64,000 nt of DNA from Clostridium estertheticum subsp. estertheticum (GTDB taxonomy: Bacteria > Bacillota > Clostridia > Clostridiales > Clostridiaceae): assembly GCF_001877035.1 (NCBI RefSeq), contig NZ_CP015756.1:921001-985000 (forward strand), written 5' to 3'. Position 1 is the first letter of the stretch. Each line of letters starts with the position of its first letter. A program made the translations under genes and the position numbers. The notes under the pieces are model-generated. The model made no database searches. It worked only from the letters and a program-made list of their open reading frames with translations, and had not been told where the DNA came from. Positions 34,775 to 43,968 of this stretch are shown one piece after another.

Positions 34775-36046
34775 ATGAAAAAGATTAAATCAATTTTGGC
34801 TATTGCAATGATATCGACATTAGTAGTAGGAACACTTGCAGGGTGTGGTAGTAAGGCGGCTGATAAAGCATCATCAGTAGATTCAAGTAAGCCGGTAAGT
34901 TTGGCTTTTTGGGAACAGGATGATGCGAGCGCACAAAAGACACTTGATAAATTAATTACTGATTTTCACACTGCAAACCCTACTATAACAGTTAAAAGAA
35001 CACATTATGAGACTGAAGATTTAAGAAAAAATTTCTCAACAGCATCACTAGGTACAACAGGACCTGATATTGTATTATCACCAAACGATAATCTTGGGGT
35101 ATTTGTTCCAGGTAGTTTAGTACAACCTATTGATACTATTGTCGGAGCAGATTTTATGAAAACATTAGACACTAAAACATTAGAAGCTGGCAAGTTTACA
35201 GGAAAACAATATATGATTCCAGATAGAAATGGTAATGAAGTTTTGGTTTCTTACAATAAAAAGCTAGTGAAAACTCCACCTAAAACTTTTGAGGAATTAG
35301 AAGCAATTGGATTAAAACTTAAAAAAGAAGGTAAAGTTGATTATGGCTTAGTATTTAATGAAGTTGAACCATTTTTCTCAATTGGATTCTTAGGGGCTTA
35401 TGGTGGTAAGGTATTTGACGATGTTAATGCTACTTCACCTAAACCAACACTAAATACACCAGCTGTTACTCAGTGGATGACTTTCATGAAAAAAATACAC
35501 AGCGAAGGTCTAATTCCTAAAGAATCTGATGCAACAATTGCTGACAACTTATTTAAAGGTGGAAAAGCAGCATTTATAATCAACGGACCATGGGGGTTTG
35601 CAGATTATAAGAAAGCCGGAATTGATTTAGGAATAATGTCAATACCTACGATAAATGGTAAATCTCCAGCACCTTATTCTGCTGTTAAAGGATACACAGT
35701 ATCAGCAGGAGTAAAGGATACAAATAAACTAGCTGCAGTTAAGAAGTTCCTTATGTTTGTAAACTCGAAGGATGCACAGTTAAATATGGTTGATGCACAT
35801 CAACAAATTCCTACTAATCTTGAGGCTATAAAAGATGCTAAGATTACTGGAAACCCATTAATAGTAGGACAAAAGGATCAATTGTCTAAAGCAACACCAA
35901 TGCCAAATATTACACAAATGAGAGCTATTTGGGATGCTATTAAACCAGTTCAGCAAGATGTATTGTCAGGAAAAACAAAACCTGAGGATGCAGGAGCAAT
36001 TATGCAAAAAAAAGCTGTTGAAGGAATTAAAGCTTTAGGTTTATAA
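34775..36046 (+). CDS. malE: maltose/maltodextrin-binding lipoprotein
   Basis: Solute-binding protein of a CUT1 importer (423 aa). The signal peptide ends in a lipobox LAGC with the lipidated cysteine at residue 24. The mature part has the MalE-like layout: VSLAFWEQDD start, DIVLSPNDNLG, the conserved GKAAFIINGPWGFADYKKAGID and a helical C-terminus (QMRAIWDAIKPVQQDVLSGK). Start after AGGGGGG. Linkage to the GH65 phosphorylase and LacI regulator favours maltose or maltodextrins. Confidence 0.9.
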   Translation: MKKIKSILAIAMISTLVVGTLAGCGSKAADKASSVDSSKPVSLAFWEQDDASAQKTLDKLITDFHTANPTITVKRTHYETEDLRKNFSTASLGTTGPDIVLSPNDNLGVFVPGSLVQPIDTIVGADFMKTLDTKTLEAGKFTGKQYMIPDRNGNEVLVSYNKKLVKTPPKTFEELEAIGLKLKKEGKVDYGLVFNEVEPFFSIGFLGAYGGKVFDDVNATSPKPTLNTPAVTQWMTFMKKIHSEGLIPKESDATIADNLFKGGKAAFIINGPWGFADYKKAGIDLGIMSIPTINGKSPAPYSAVKGYTVSAGVKDTNKLAAVKKFLMFVNSKDAQLNMVDAHQQIPTNLEAIKDAKITGNPLIVGQKDQLSKATPMPNITQMRAIWDAIKPVQQDVLSGKTKPEDAGAIMQKKAVEGIKALGL

Positions 36047-36103
36047 AATATATTTATAAAAGGGGAGAAATCCTCTTTTATTTTAAAGAAAGGAGGGTTC
36101 AAA

Positions 36104-37033
36104 ATGATGCAAACTGTTAAAAAAACAAAAAAGAAAAAAGGTAATGTTAGTTTAGGGATAGGACAAGGTAAGATGACACCTTTCTTTTTTTTAGCACCAG
36201 CTGTTATAGTCTTATTAGTTGTTGTTGCTTATCCGCTTATATATGAAATTATAATTTCATTTAAAAATGTAACTTTGCTAAATTTAAAAAGTCAGATTTA
36301 TCCTTGGATTGGACTCGATAATTACACTAATATACTTTCTGACAGTTTATTTTATTCAACATTGATAAGAACGATATTATGGACGGTTATTAACGTAGTT
36401 TTCCATGTTTCCTTTGGATTATTTTTCGCCGTACTTTTAAACAGAAAATTACCAGGTAAAGCATTTATAAGAGTTTTGCTTATTTTGCCTTGGGCAATAC
36501 CACAATATATTGCTGCAATGACATGGAAAGGTATGTACAACGTTGAATACGGTTCTGTTAATATTATTTTAACGCATATTTTTGGTAATGGGGCAGCTAT
36601 TCCGTGGTTATCTGTACCAAGTTGGACATTTGTAGGGTGTATAATAACTAATATATGGCTTGGAATCCCTTTTATGATGATGATATCACTTGGTGGACTT
36701 TCAAGTATTCCAGAAGAATTATATGAAGCTGCGGATCTTGATGGAGCAACGGGTTTTCAAAAATTCAAAAAAATAACTTTACCACTTTTAAAACCTATAC
36801 TCACTCCTGCTATAGTACTTGGAACAGTATGGACATTTAATATGGTTAATATAATATATATAATCACGAGTGGTTCAGCTTCAGATGAATCTCAGATTCT
36901 TATAACTATGGTGTTTAAGAGAGCGTTCCAATATTTCAGATACGGTCAATCAGCGGCGCTTTCGGTAATTATATTCTTGATTTTGTTAGCGTTTAGTACA
37001 TTATTTATTAGAGCTCAAAAATCAGAGGATTAG
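36104..37033 (+). CDS. malF: maltose-type ABC transporter permease MalF
   Basis: A 309-residue permease with about six to seven membrane helices and the EAA loop EELYEAADLDGATGFQKFKKITLPLL. Short MalF form lacking the large periplasmic loop of the enteric protein, as in Gram-positive bacteria. Start after AAAGGAGGG, 57 bases after malE; malG follows after 11 bases. Confidence 0.9.
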   Translation: MMQTVKKTKKKKGNVSLGIGQGKMTPFFFLAPAVIVLLVVVAYPLIYEIIISFKNVTLLNLKSQIYPWIGLDNYTNILSDSLFYSTLIRTILWTVINVVFHVSFGLFFAVLLNRKLPGKAFIRVLLILPWAIPQYIAAMTWKGMYNVEYGSVNIILTHIFGNGAAIPWLSVPSWTFVGCIITNIWLGIPFMMMISLGGLSSIPEELYEAADLDGATGFQKFKKITLPLLKPILTPAIVLGTVWTFNMVNIIYIITSGSASDESQILITMVFKRAFQYFRYGQSAALSVIIFLILLAFSTLFIRAQKSED

Positions 37034-37044
37034 AGGTGAAAGGC

Positions 37045-37908
37045 ATGAAAAGTAATAAACTTGGAGCGAAATTTAACAGAGGGGATTCTCCTTTAAAAAT
37101 AACTCTAATATATGCAATTTTAATAATTGCATGTATATGCTCACTATATCCAATATTAAATATATTAACAGTGTCATTAAGACCATCAAATGCATTATTT
37201 AGTAAATCGTTAAGTATAATTCCACCGAATGCAACGTTTGATAACTTTAAGCAAGCGTTTATACAATATGACATGTTAAATTGGCTCCTTCATAGTTTGA
37301 TTGTATCAAGTGTTGCTTGCATTTTTAGTGTAATGCTTTCAGTTACTGCTGGATATGCATTTTCTAGATTTAAATTTAGGGGTAAACAAATGGGATTATC
37401 TTTGTTATTAGTTACACAGATGTTTCCATTAGCTATGACTTTGTTACCTCTATATTTAATGTTAATTAAGTTTAATATGACAAATAGTTATTTTGCATTG
37501 GCAGTAATCTACGTATCTACATCAATTCCATTTAACATTTGGATGATGAAGGGATTCTATGATACCATTCCAAAATCACTTGAGGAGAGTGCTTATGTAG
37601 ATGGTGCTTCAATATTTAGGTCATTTTATCAGATAATATTACCACTTGCAAAACCAGCTGTTGCATTAACTGCATTATTCTCATTTATGGGAGCTTGGTC
37701 TGAGTATATAGTTGCAAGTGTAATCATAAATGAAACAGGGAAATTAACGCTACCAGTTGGGCTTGTAAGTATGCAAGGACAATTCAACACTGCATGGGGT
37801 ATATATTCTGCTGGTGCTTTAATTACAGCTGTCCCTGTAATGATATTATTCATTTGTTTGTCTAAATATCTTGTTGGTGGGCTTACTGTAGGTAGTGTGA
37901 AGGGTTAA
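37045..37908 (+). CDS. malG: maltose-type ABC transporter permease MalG
   Basis: Second permease (287 aa, six membrane helices), EAA loop KSLEESAYVDGASIFRSFYQIILPLAKPA, ending KYLVGGLTVGSVKG as usual for MalG. I choose ATG 37045, seven bases after AGAGGTG; a GTG at 37036 is part of that site. No MalK/MsmX ATPase gene follows; a terminator closes the operon. Confidence 0.9.
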   Translation: MKSNKLGAKFNRGDSPLKITLIYAILIIACICSLYPILNILTVSLRPSNALFSKSLSIIPPNATFDNFKQAFIQYDMLNWLLHSLIVSSVACIFSVMLSVTAGYAFSRFKFRGKQMGLSLLLVTQMFPLAMTLLPLYLMLIKFNMTNSYFALAVIYVSTSIPFNIWMMKGFYDTIPKSLEESAYVDGASIFRSFYQIILPLAKPAVALTALFSFMGAWSEYIVASVIINETGKLTLPVGLVSMQGQFNTAWGIYSAGALITAVPVMILFICLSKYLVGGLTVGSVKG

Positions 37909-37923
37909 TATATAAAATATATG

Positions 37924-37974
37924 AGCTAAAAGTATGGTATTAGTTTAATACCAAAACTTTTAGCTTATTTTTTT
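37924..37974 (+). terminator. terminator after malG
   Basis: A roughly 19-bp stem with two mismatches (37924-37942 with 37946-37965) followed by a run of T. Confidence 0.85.
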
Positions 37975-38103
37975 ACTGTAATATATTTTTGGGTATAAAG
38001 TCATAAGCAAGTGGTGTTATAATAAGCATAGTATATTATATTTAATAAGAGGTAGTTTGTCATAGGTTGATAATAGAAATATTTAATTAAGTAGGGAGTG
38101 ATT

Positions 38104-38838
38104 ATGTTGATTAAACTTGTATTAATAAGACATGGTGAAAGTCTTTGGAACAAAGAAAACAGATTTACTGGTTGGACAGATGTAGATTTATCAGAGAATG
38201 GATTAATTGAAGCAAGAAAGGCTGGTCAAATACTTAAGGCGAATGGGTATATTTTTGACATAGCATATACTTCTGTATTAAAAAGGGCAATTAGAACACT
38301 TTGGATTGTTTTGCATGAGATGGACTTAATGTGGATTCCTGTATATAAGTCATGGAAGCTAAATGAAAGGCATTATGGAGCACTTCAAGGTTTAAATAAG
38401 GCGGAGACGGCGAAAAAATATGGAGATGAACAAGTCCATAAATGGAGAAGATACGTAGATGTAAGGCCACCAGAACTTTCGATTGAGGATGAAAGGTATC
38501 CTGGGTCAGAGTTAAAATATAAAGCATTAAGAGAAGAGGAGATTCCTAAAACTGAAAGTCTAGAGGATACTATAAAGAGGGTTATGGTAGAATGGTTTCA
38601 AGAGATAGTACCTCAAATAAAAGTAGGTAAGAAGGTTATAATTTCTGCACATGGAAATACTTTAAGAGCTTTAGTCAAATATCTTGATAATATATCGAGT
38701 GACAACATTGTAAGTTTGAATATACCTACTGGAGTCCCACTTGTATATGAATTGGATGATAATTTAAAGCCGATTCGTCACTATTATTTAGGAATAGATG
38801 GTGAATTACCAGAGGAACAAATTTCTAAAAATTTATAA
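38104..38838 (+). CDS. gpmA: 2,3-bisphosphoglycerate-dependent phosphoglycerate mutase
   Basis: Glycolytic mutase interconverting 3- and 2-phosphoglycerate (244 aa, usual length). The phospho-histidine motif is [51 protein letters not shown] and the second histidine in [12 protein letters not shown] are all present. The ATG at 38104 follows TAGGGAG; a GTG at 38098 overlaps that site. No clear terminator follows. Many clostridia also have a metal-dependent isozyme, so this may be one of two. Confidence 0.93.
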   Translation: MLIKLVLIRHGESLWNKENRFTGWTDVDLSENGLIEARKAGQILKANGYIFDIAYTSVLKRAIRTLWIVLHEMDLMWIPVYKSWKLNERHYGALQGLNKAETAKKYGDEQVHKWRRYVDVRPPELSIEDERYPGSELKYKALREEEIPKTESLEDTIKRVMVEWFQEIVPQIKVGKKVIISAHGNTLRALVKYLDNISSDNIVSLNIPTGVPLVYELDDNLKPIRHYYLGIDGELPEEQISKNL

Positions 38839-38958
38839 ATGTAAAGAATTTTAGTGTTTATTATTTTAATATATAAATTCCAAAAATTTCATAGTATTAC
38901 AGTGGTTAAAAAAGCCTAAAATAATACTATTGCTTTAAAGAAATGAGGAGGGATTTGT

Positions 38959-39168
38959 ATGTCAGATAATAACAGTATATATTATAATGAAAACAATGAT
39001 GTTATGGATGGTCTAAATAATATAGCAGAAAGCCATAGTATAAAAGACCAACTTGTTAAAAAGCATTCTGATATTGGGCCATTAGAAAATGGGAGTAAAA
39101 TTAGAAGTAAAAAAGATAAGACAGAAGACAATAGTGATGGAACATATAAAATCATAAATTTTTTGTAA
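38959..39168 (+). CDS. small polar protein, unknown
   Basis: A 69-residue hydrophilic protein rich in Asn, Asp, Lys and Ser, with no cysteine or membrane segment. Start at ATG 38959 after GAGGAGGG, a strong ribosome binding site, and followed directly by a terminator, which argues that it is a real single-gene unit. Similar in style, though not obviously in sequence, to the 68-residue protein at 10662. Function unknown. Confidence 0.55.
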   Translation: MSDNNSIYYNENNDVMDGLNNIAESHSIKDQLVKKHSDIGPLENGSKIRSKKDKTEDNSDGTYKIINFL

Positions 39169-39176
39169 GTTATAAT

Positions 39177-39215
39177 AAAAACAGGCTAATTCTTTGAATT
39201 TGCCTGTTTTGTTTT
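39177..39215 (+). terminator. terminator after the small polar gene
   Basis: A stem of about 15 bp with one bulge (39177-39192 with 39196-39210) followed by a T-rich stretch. Confidence 0.82.
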
Positions 39216-39316
39216 GTATTTTTGTATGGAGTAAAGAATTAAATTGAGTTTGCTTAGAGGGATTTAACGCATTTTCTAGAATGATATAGGGGGATCTAAA
39301 ATTAAGGAGTGAAATT

Positions 39317-40750
39317 ATGAAAAATGCAAAAAAACTCGGTTTATGGACGTTAGTAATGTTAATTTTTGTTCCAACTTTCGGATTTGGAAATATTGCTTCA
39401 AATGCTGTTACACTTGGACCCGCGGCTATTCCATCATGGCTTATAGTTGCATTATTATTCTTTTTGCCTTTATCAATAATGATAGCAGAACTTGCTTCTG
39501 CTAATAAAGACAAAGAGGGAGGCTTATACAACTGGATAGAATGCTCAATTGGACCCAAATGGGCGTTTATTGGCACTTGGTCCTATTTTGTTGCTAATTT
39601 ATTCTATTTGCAAATGGTTTTTGCAAGAATACCAGTAATGATATCTTGGACTCTTTTTGGAGAAAATAGATTTAACGATGCCAATGCATATTTATTACCT
39701 TATATAGGCATGGGACTAGCAATAGCATTAACATATATTGCTACAACCGGAGTTAAAAGATTCTCTAAAATAAGTGATTTAGGTGGAAAATTAACTTTAG
39801 CCGTTACAGTTATATTTATATTATTTGCAGTTGTTGGAGTATTAGTTGGAGGACAACCATCAGCTACAGCCTTTACATCAGGAACAGTCATTCCTAAATT
39901 TGATGCAGGTTATTTTTCAACATTTTCATGGTTAATTCTTGCTGTTGCTGGAGCTGAGGTGGCAGGGACATATATTAAGGATGTCGAAAACCCTAAAAAA
40001 GTTTTCCCAAAGGCTGTTATCATTGCGACTACATTTGTAGCAGGAGCATATATACTTGGATCACTTGCAATATGTTTAGTTGCATCACCTGAATTAATAA
40101 CTAAAGCTGGAGTTAAAGATGCAGGGTATGTTGTTTATAAGATATTAGCAGAAAACTGGGGTTTAAATGGTAAAATATTTGTTCAAATGTATGCATTTAT
40201 TTTAACTATATCATCTGTAGCAGCATATGTAGTATGGCTGGAATCTCCAATTAGAGCTATGTTCTCAGAGGTTCCTAGTGGAACATTCCCGAATTTTTTA
40301 ACAAAAAAACGTGAGGATGGAACATTAGTTAATGCACTTTGGGTTCAATGCGCCATATTATTAGTATTAATAATAGTACCACTTGCAGGATTAAACAATA
40401 TAGATAAATTCTTTAATCTATTAACTACGTTGTCAGCTCTATCACTTGCAATACCTTATATTGTTCTTGCAGCTGCATATTTAACATTTAGACTTAAAGG
40501 TAATGTACCTCCATTTGTAATGTTAAAATCAAAAGCAGCTGTAATAATAGCTTCGAGTGTTGTTTTTGTATTAGGTATATTAGCATTCTTTGGAGCAGGA
40601 TGGGGAAATATTGCAGGAGCTAAGAATTTCTCAGAAGCAATAGTTCCAATTTTAAAAAATTATGGTGGTCCAGTAGGATTTATAATTTTCGGATTCTTTA
40701 TATCATATTTAACAAAAACATTCTCTAAAAGTAATATTAAAGATAAATAG
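39317..40750 (+). CDS. APC family amino acid permease, GadC/YgjI-like
   Basis: A 477-residue amino acid transporter with about twelve membrane helices. The opening LGLWTLVMLIFVPTFGFGNIASNAVTLGPAAIPSW is of the glutamate:GABA antiporter-like branch of the APC superfamily; VAGAEVAGTYIKDVENPKKVFPKA marks helix 6 and the following loop. The exact substrate is not readable. An aspartate 4-decarboxylase gene lies 3.2 kb downstream, so acidic amino acid exchange is possible, but the genes are not in one operon. Start after AAGGAGTG. Confidence 0.85.
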   Translation: MKNAKKLGLWTLVMLIFVPTFGFGNIASNAVTLGPAAIPSWLIVALLFFLPLSIMIAELASANKDKEGGLYNWIECSIGPKWAFIGTWSYFVANLFYLQMVFARIPVMISWTLFGENRFNDANAYLLPYIGMGLAIALTYIATTGVKRFSKISDLGGKLTLAVTVIFILFAVVGVLVGGQPSATAFTSGTVIPKFDAGYFSTFSWLILAVAGAEVAGTYIKDVENPKKVFPKAVIIATTFVAGAYILGSLAICLVASPELITKAGVKDAGYVVYKILAENWGLNGKIFVQMYAFILTISSVAAYVVWLESPIRAMFSEVPSGTFPNFLTKKREDGTLVNALWVQCAILLVLIIVPLAGLNNIDKFFNLLTTLSALSLAIPYIVLAAAYLTFRLKGNVPPFVMLKSKAAVIIASSVVFVLGILAFFGAGWGNIAGAKNFSEAIVPILKNYGGPVGFIIFGFFISYLTKTFSKSNIKDK

Positions 40751-40796
40751 CTATAAGTTAAATTAAAATAAGTATAAAAATTTATGGCACAAAAAA

Positions 40797-40840
40797 TAAT
40801 CTCATAGGACTTATTTAAAGTTATAAGTCTTAAGAGATTA
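40797..40840 (-). terminator. hairpin between permease and papain-like gene
   Basis: An 18-bp stem with two mismatches (40797-40814 with 40823-40840); on the minus strand it ends in a T-run, so it most likely terminates the minus-strand gene. Confidence 0.7.
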
Positions 40841-40854
40841 TAAAAGGTGAACTC

Positions 40855-41502
40855 TTAGATGAAATATGCCAGCCTAATTATATCTTTTGCACGTCTTTGA
40901 TTCCAAAGCATATTTAAGTTTATCTCTCGATGTTCACCATAGGTGGATACCGAGATGTAATATATATTGTCTTTCAAATTTAGATCTAGGCCAGTTATAG
41001 TCATCCAATGCCAAGCATAGTCCTTAAATTCTTTTACTGGATGTTTAAGAACTAAGAGGGCCACTGGAAGTCTTTGTGATAAAGCTTCTAAAATAAAGGT
41101 TACAGCTTCATCAATACTATTAGCACTATAATCTAAAATATGAGATGTTAAAGAGACATTTCTTTTTTTTGCAAAATCTAAAACATTATCTGAAAATTGC
41201 TGAACAGAGGTAAGTCCAAAGATTCCTGGCTTTACATATTTCCTAATCTCAATCATATGCAAGATAAAATCATTTTTATTAACAATACCCTTGTACGGGT
41301 ATAAAGCACTGTATTTATCAGGGAATATTTGAGCTAAATATGCAGTTATATTAGCAGCAACAACTGGGCCACAACCACTAAGTTTATTAAGTTTTTTGGG
41401 AAACCAATACTGACTGCCACCGTAATATGAATTTTCTAAGTCAGATATATTAAATTTAATATCCTCAAGGTGAGTATAATTTGGTGTTGTAAAATCTTCC
41501 AT
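40855..41502 (-). CDS. C39/papain-like putative cysteine peptidase, uncharacterised
   Basis: A 215-residue soluble protein. KLSGCGPVVAANITAYLA (C44 followed by a helix) and DYAWHWMTITGLDL (H165) resemble the catalytic cysteine and histidine regions of papain-fold C39-like peptidases. There is no signal peptide, so it acts in the cytoplasm or is released otherwise. I choose ATG 41502, eight bases after AAGGGGTG; the upstream GTG at 41511 lies within that site. No peptide substrate, ABC exporter or bacteriocin gene is nearby. Activity and substrate are unknown. Confidence 0.6.
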   Translation of the reverse strand: MEDFTTPNYTHLEDIKFNISDLENSYYGGSQYWFPKKLNKLSGCGPVVAANITAYLAQIFPDKYSALYPYKGIVNKNDFILHMIEIRKYVKPGIFGLTSVQQFSDNVLDFAKKRNVSLTSHILDYSANSIDEAVTFILEALSQRLPVALLVLKHPVKEFKDYAWHWMTITGLDLNLKDNIYYISVSTYGEHREINLNMLWNQRRAKDIIRLAYFI

Positions 41503-41758
41503 GGTTATCACCCCTTCGTATAAATTTTATAATAATTTAGATAAGTTTTCAATAATAAAATTATTGTAGTTAGTATATAATATACTACAATTTTTAGAAG
41601 GTGTAAACAAGGCGGCATCTATGTATATATTTTAATTTTTAAAGATACCTATAGTCATCAAATATCGAATAGTGTAATAATTTATCGTTTTTTAAATTTT
41701 GGGCAAAAAATAAGATATAATGTAGTGAACAAATTAAATGAAGAAGGAGTTTTATTTT

Positions 41759-42610
41759 ATGAAAGAATTACTTAAAGAGATCGAATATAATAATGGGGAG
41801 TTTCCAGAAGAACAATTAAAAGAGATAATAAATCGCAGGGATGAGTTTATACCTGAATTACTTGAAATATTAAAAAATGCTAAAGATAATTATGAAGAGA
41901 TTCTAGAAAAACCTGATTATTTTGCACATATATATGCAATATTTTTGTTAGCACAGTTTAAAGAAAAGAGAAGCCTTAATCCAATTATAGATTTGATTAG
42001 TATACAAAATGAAATTTCTAGTGATATCTTCCGTGAATATCTTACTGAAGACTTACATAAGATTCTAGCATCAGTTTGTGGAAGTGATACAGAGCCATTA
42101 AAGAAATTAGTGGAAGATAATGGCATTAATGAGTATGTTAGAAGTGCTGCTATTAAATCCTTTATTGCACTCCTGGGCGAAGGGGTTATATCTCAAGAGG
42201 AAGTTATTGAATACTATAAGAGTTTATTTGAAGGAAAACTTGAACGTGAATTTTCACAAGTTTGGAATGAACTTATATACGATTCTTGTGATGCAGGTCC
42301 TAGTGAACTATATCAATATATAAAAAAAGCTTACGTGGATGAATTAGTTGATGAGGAGTGTATATCACTCGAAGAAGTAGACGTCGCAATTAAAATACAT
42401 GACATAACAAAATTCCCGAATTTAAAGGACGAAGGTTATTCATTTTTTAATGATACTATAGCAGAACTAGGATGCTGGGATTGTTTTGCTAAAAAAAACA
42501 ATGACTCTAAATCTCAATTTATGTTAGGAGTTAGTAAGTTAAACAAAGGGAAAAGTAAGAATAAGAAAAAGCAGGTAAAGGCTACTAAAAAAAAGCAAAG
42601 AAAAAAGTAA
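41759..42610 (+). CDS. DUF1186-type protein with lysine-rich tail
   Basis: A 283-residue soluble protein resembling the DUF1186 family: an alpha-helical HEAT-like body (ELLKEIEYNNGEFPEEQL, PDYFAHIYAIFLLAQFKE, YVRSAAIKSFIALL) and a C-terminal tail of nearly pure lysine with some asparagine and glutamine. Many relatives carry a SEC-C zinc motif at the end; here it is replaced by the basic tail, which may bind nucleic acid or ribosomes. The ATG at 41759 lies nine bases after AAGGAG; an ATG at 41738 overlaps that site. Function unknown. Confidence 0.75.
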   Translation: MKELLKEIEYNNGEFPEEQLKEIINRRDEFIPELLEILKNAKDNYEEILEKPDYFAHIYAIFLLAQFKEKRSLNPIIDLISIQNEISSDIFREYLTEDLHKILASVCGSDTEPLKKLVEDNGINEYVRSAAIKSFIALLGEGVISQEEVIEYYKSLFEGKLEREFSQVWNELIYDSCDAGPSELYQYIKKAYVDELVDEECISLEEVDVAIKIHDITKFPNLKDEGYSFFNDTIAELGCWDCFAKKNNDSKSQFMLGVSKLNKGKSKNKKKQVKATKKKQRKK

Positions 42611-42631
42611 CTTAAAAATAATTTAACTAAG

Positions 42632-42668
42632 GATAAAGGATCACTAACTATTAGTAATCTTTTATCTT
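42632..42668. terminator. hairpin between convergent genes
   Basis: An imperfect 16-bp stem (42632-42647 with 42651-42666) followed by TTTA. Serves the DUF1186 gene and possibly the convergent operon. Confidence 0.65.
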
Positions 42669-42685
42669 TAAATTATTGTTAGATA

Positions 42686-42949
42686 TTATTTAAAATGGAA
42701 TACTAGAGCTTTAAATAAAGAAGACCCATCACTTGTCTTTTTAAGTTCAGTGATATACTCAGGTAGATCAGAAGATACATATACTATTAAAAATAAAACA
42801 GATACGATTTTGAGTATTTGGAATAAATTATTTCTGGTTTTACTTGGAGAGTCATTCCATTTTTTAAACCATTTTAGATTAACTATTATACTTAACAATA
42901 TTGCCATAACAACTATGTATTTTCCTGCTATTTCCATAAAAGTTGACAT
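42686..42949 (-). CDS. small membrane protein in the Fur-controlled operon
   Basis: An 87-residue protein with two predicted membrane helices (about 10-25 and 43-62) separated by a basic loop, no cysteines. It follows the membrane 4Fe-4S protein by 40 bases in the same direction and probably shares its Fur-controlled promoter. No family recognised. The start has a GGAAGTG ribosome binding site. Confidence 0.6.
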   Translation of the reverse strand: MSTFMEIAGKYIVVMAILLSIIVNLKWFKKWNDSPSKTRNNLFQILKIVSVLFLIVYVSSDLPEYITELKKTSDGSSLFKALVFHFK

Positions 42950-42989
42950 ATATTCACTTCCTTTGATCTTAATATTTATTTTAAATATA

Positions 42990-43769
42990 TTAAATGGATT
43001 TATTTATTTTTTTTATTAAAATTTTTCCGAAGACAGTTTCATTTCTTTTGAAAATATTTTTTAATGGCTTAACATCCAAATATAGTGCTCCTTTTTTAGG
43101 ACAACCTTTAGACCCAATACATTGAAAGCAAGAAATACAGCTACCATCACATACAGTTTCTAAATTAGTTATAGGAACATTCATCGGACAAATTTTCTCA
43201 CAACGATGGCAGTTGGTGCAAAGCTCCGGATTTCTTTTTAACTTAATAATTCTTGCAAAACTTAGGGCACCGGCTTCAACTGAACCGTGGCAAAAGTATT
43301 TGCAGTAAGGACGACGTACCAGTAGAGAAAGAACTGTAAAAATACAAAAGGATATTATTACGGCAACACCTACAATTTCTCTTGAAAATGCTAAATTTAC
43401 TATCGCGTTTGGACTAGGGCTTCCTATTTTACCCATTATATTTGTTGTAAAAAAGGACGTTGCGAAAAATGCCCAAGCTGTCATAACCACATATCGAAAA
43501 TAACTTAAGATTTTACTTGTTTTTCTTGGAATTAAAGTGTCAAATTTATCTTTTAAAATCTTTTTACCCAAATTGCCAACCCAATCTTGGTAAACTCCAA
43601 TTGTACAAAAGAAGCCACAATATATGCGTCCTAAAAAGAGTGTTAATATGGTGAATAAACCCCAAATTATGATGCCATATTCGAAGTTAAAGATTAAGCA
43701 AGAAAAAAACAAGATTTGAACTATTAGACGAAAATATTTTTTTATGAAATTAGTTAGCTTGAATTTCAA
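42990..43769 (-). CDS. membrane 4Fe-4S ferredoxin-type protein, NapH-like
   Basis: A 259-residue membrane electron-transfer protein of the NapH/YccM type. About four membrane helices carry the membrane-side CXXXC motifs CGFFC (51-55) and CKYFC (156-160). The soluble C-terminus holds two 4Fe-4S clusters, CTNCHRCEKICP (184-195) and CISCFQCIGSKGCP (211-224). The partner redox enzyme is not in the window. A Fur box with 17 of 19 matches to the E. coli consensus lies about 60 bases upstream, so it should be induced when iron is scarce, possibly for iron reduction or flavin-linked electron supply (inferred). Confidence 0.88.
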   Translation of the reverse strand: MKFKLTNFIKKYFRLIVQILFFSCLIFNFEYGIIIWGLFTILTLFLGRIYCGFFCTIGVYQDWVGNLGKKILKDKFDTLIPRKTSKILSYFRYVVMTAWAFFATSFFTTNIMGKIGSPSPNAIVNLAFSREIVGVAVIISFCIFTVLSLLVRRPYCKYFCHGSVEAGALSFARIIKLKRNPELCTNCHRCEKICPMNVPITNLETVCDGSCISCFQCIGSKGCPKKGALYLDVKPLKNIFKRNETVFGKILIKKINKSI

Positions 43770-43827
43770 AGTAAAATCTCCCTTTTAATTTGTAGATTAT
43801 TATTCTATTAAAAATAAACCAATAAAA

Positions 43828-43846
43828 GAAAATGATTATCAGTATC
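43828..43846. promoter_or_regulatory. Fur box
   Basis: GAAAATGATTATCAGTATC matches the 19-bp Fur consensus GATAATGATTATCATTATC at 17 positions and lies upstream of the membrane 4Fe-4S gene. Confidence 0.8.
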
Positions 43847-43877
43847 AATTACATAAGTATATTAAAGATTTTCTTTA

Positions 43878-43907
43878 TTGTCAAGAAATTAACAGGAATG
43901 GTATAAT
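43878..43907 (+). promoter_or_regulatory. promoter of aspD
   Basis: TTGTCA at 43878-43883, 18-base spacer, TATAAT at 43902-43907, about 60 bases before the aspD start. Confidence 0.65.
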
Positions 43908-43968
43908 AAATTATAGAATAAATTATTATTCCAAATATTAATTATATCGTTAAACTAGGAGGATAAAT

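Noticed and set aside
39082-39576. Long minus-strand open frame (164 codons) over the small polar gene and the start of the permease
   Set aside because: It covers the well-supported permease gene in another frame, has no ribosome binding site and gives a low-similarity Ser/Asn-rich product.
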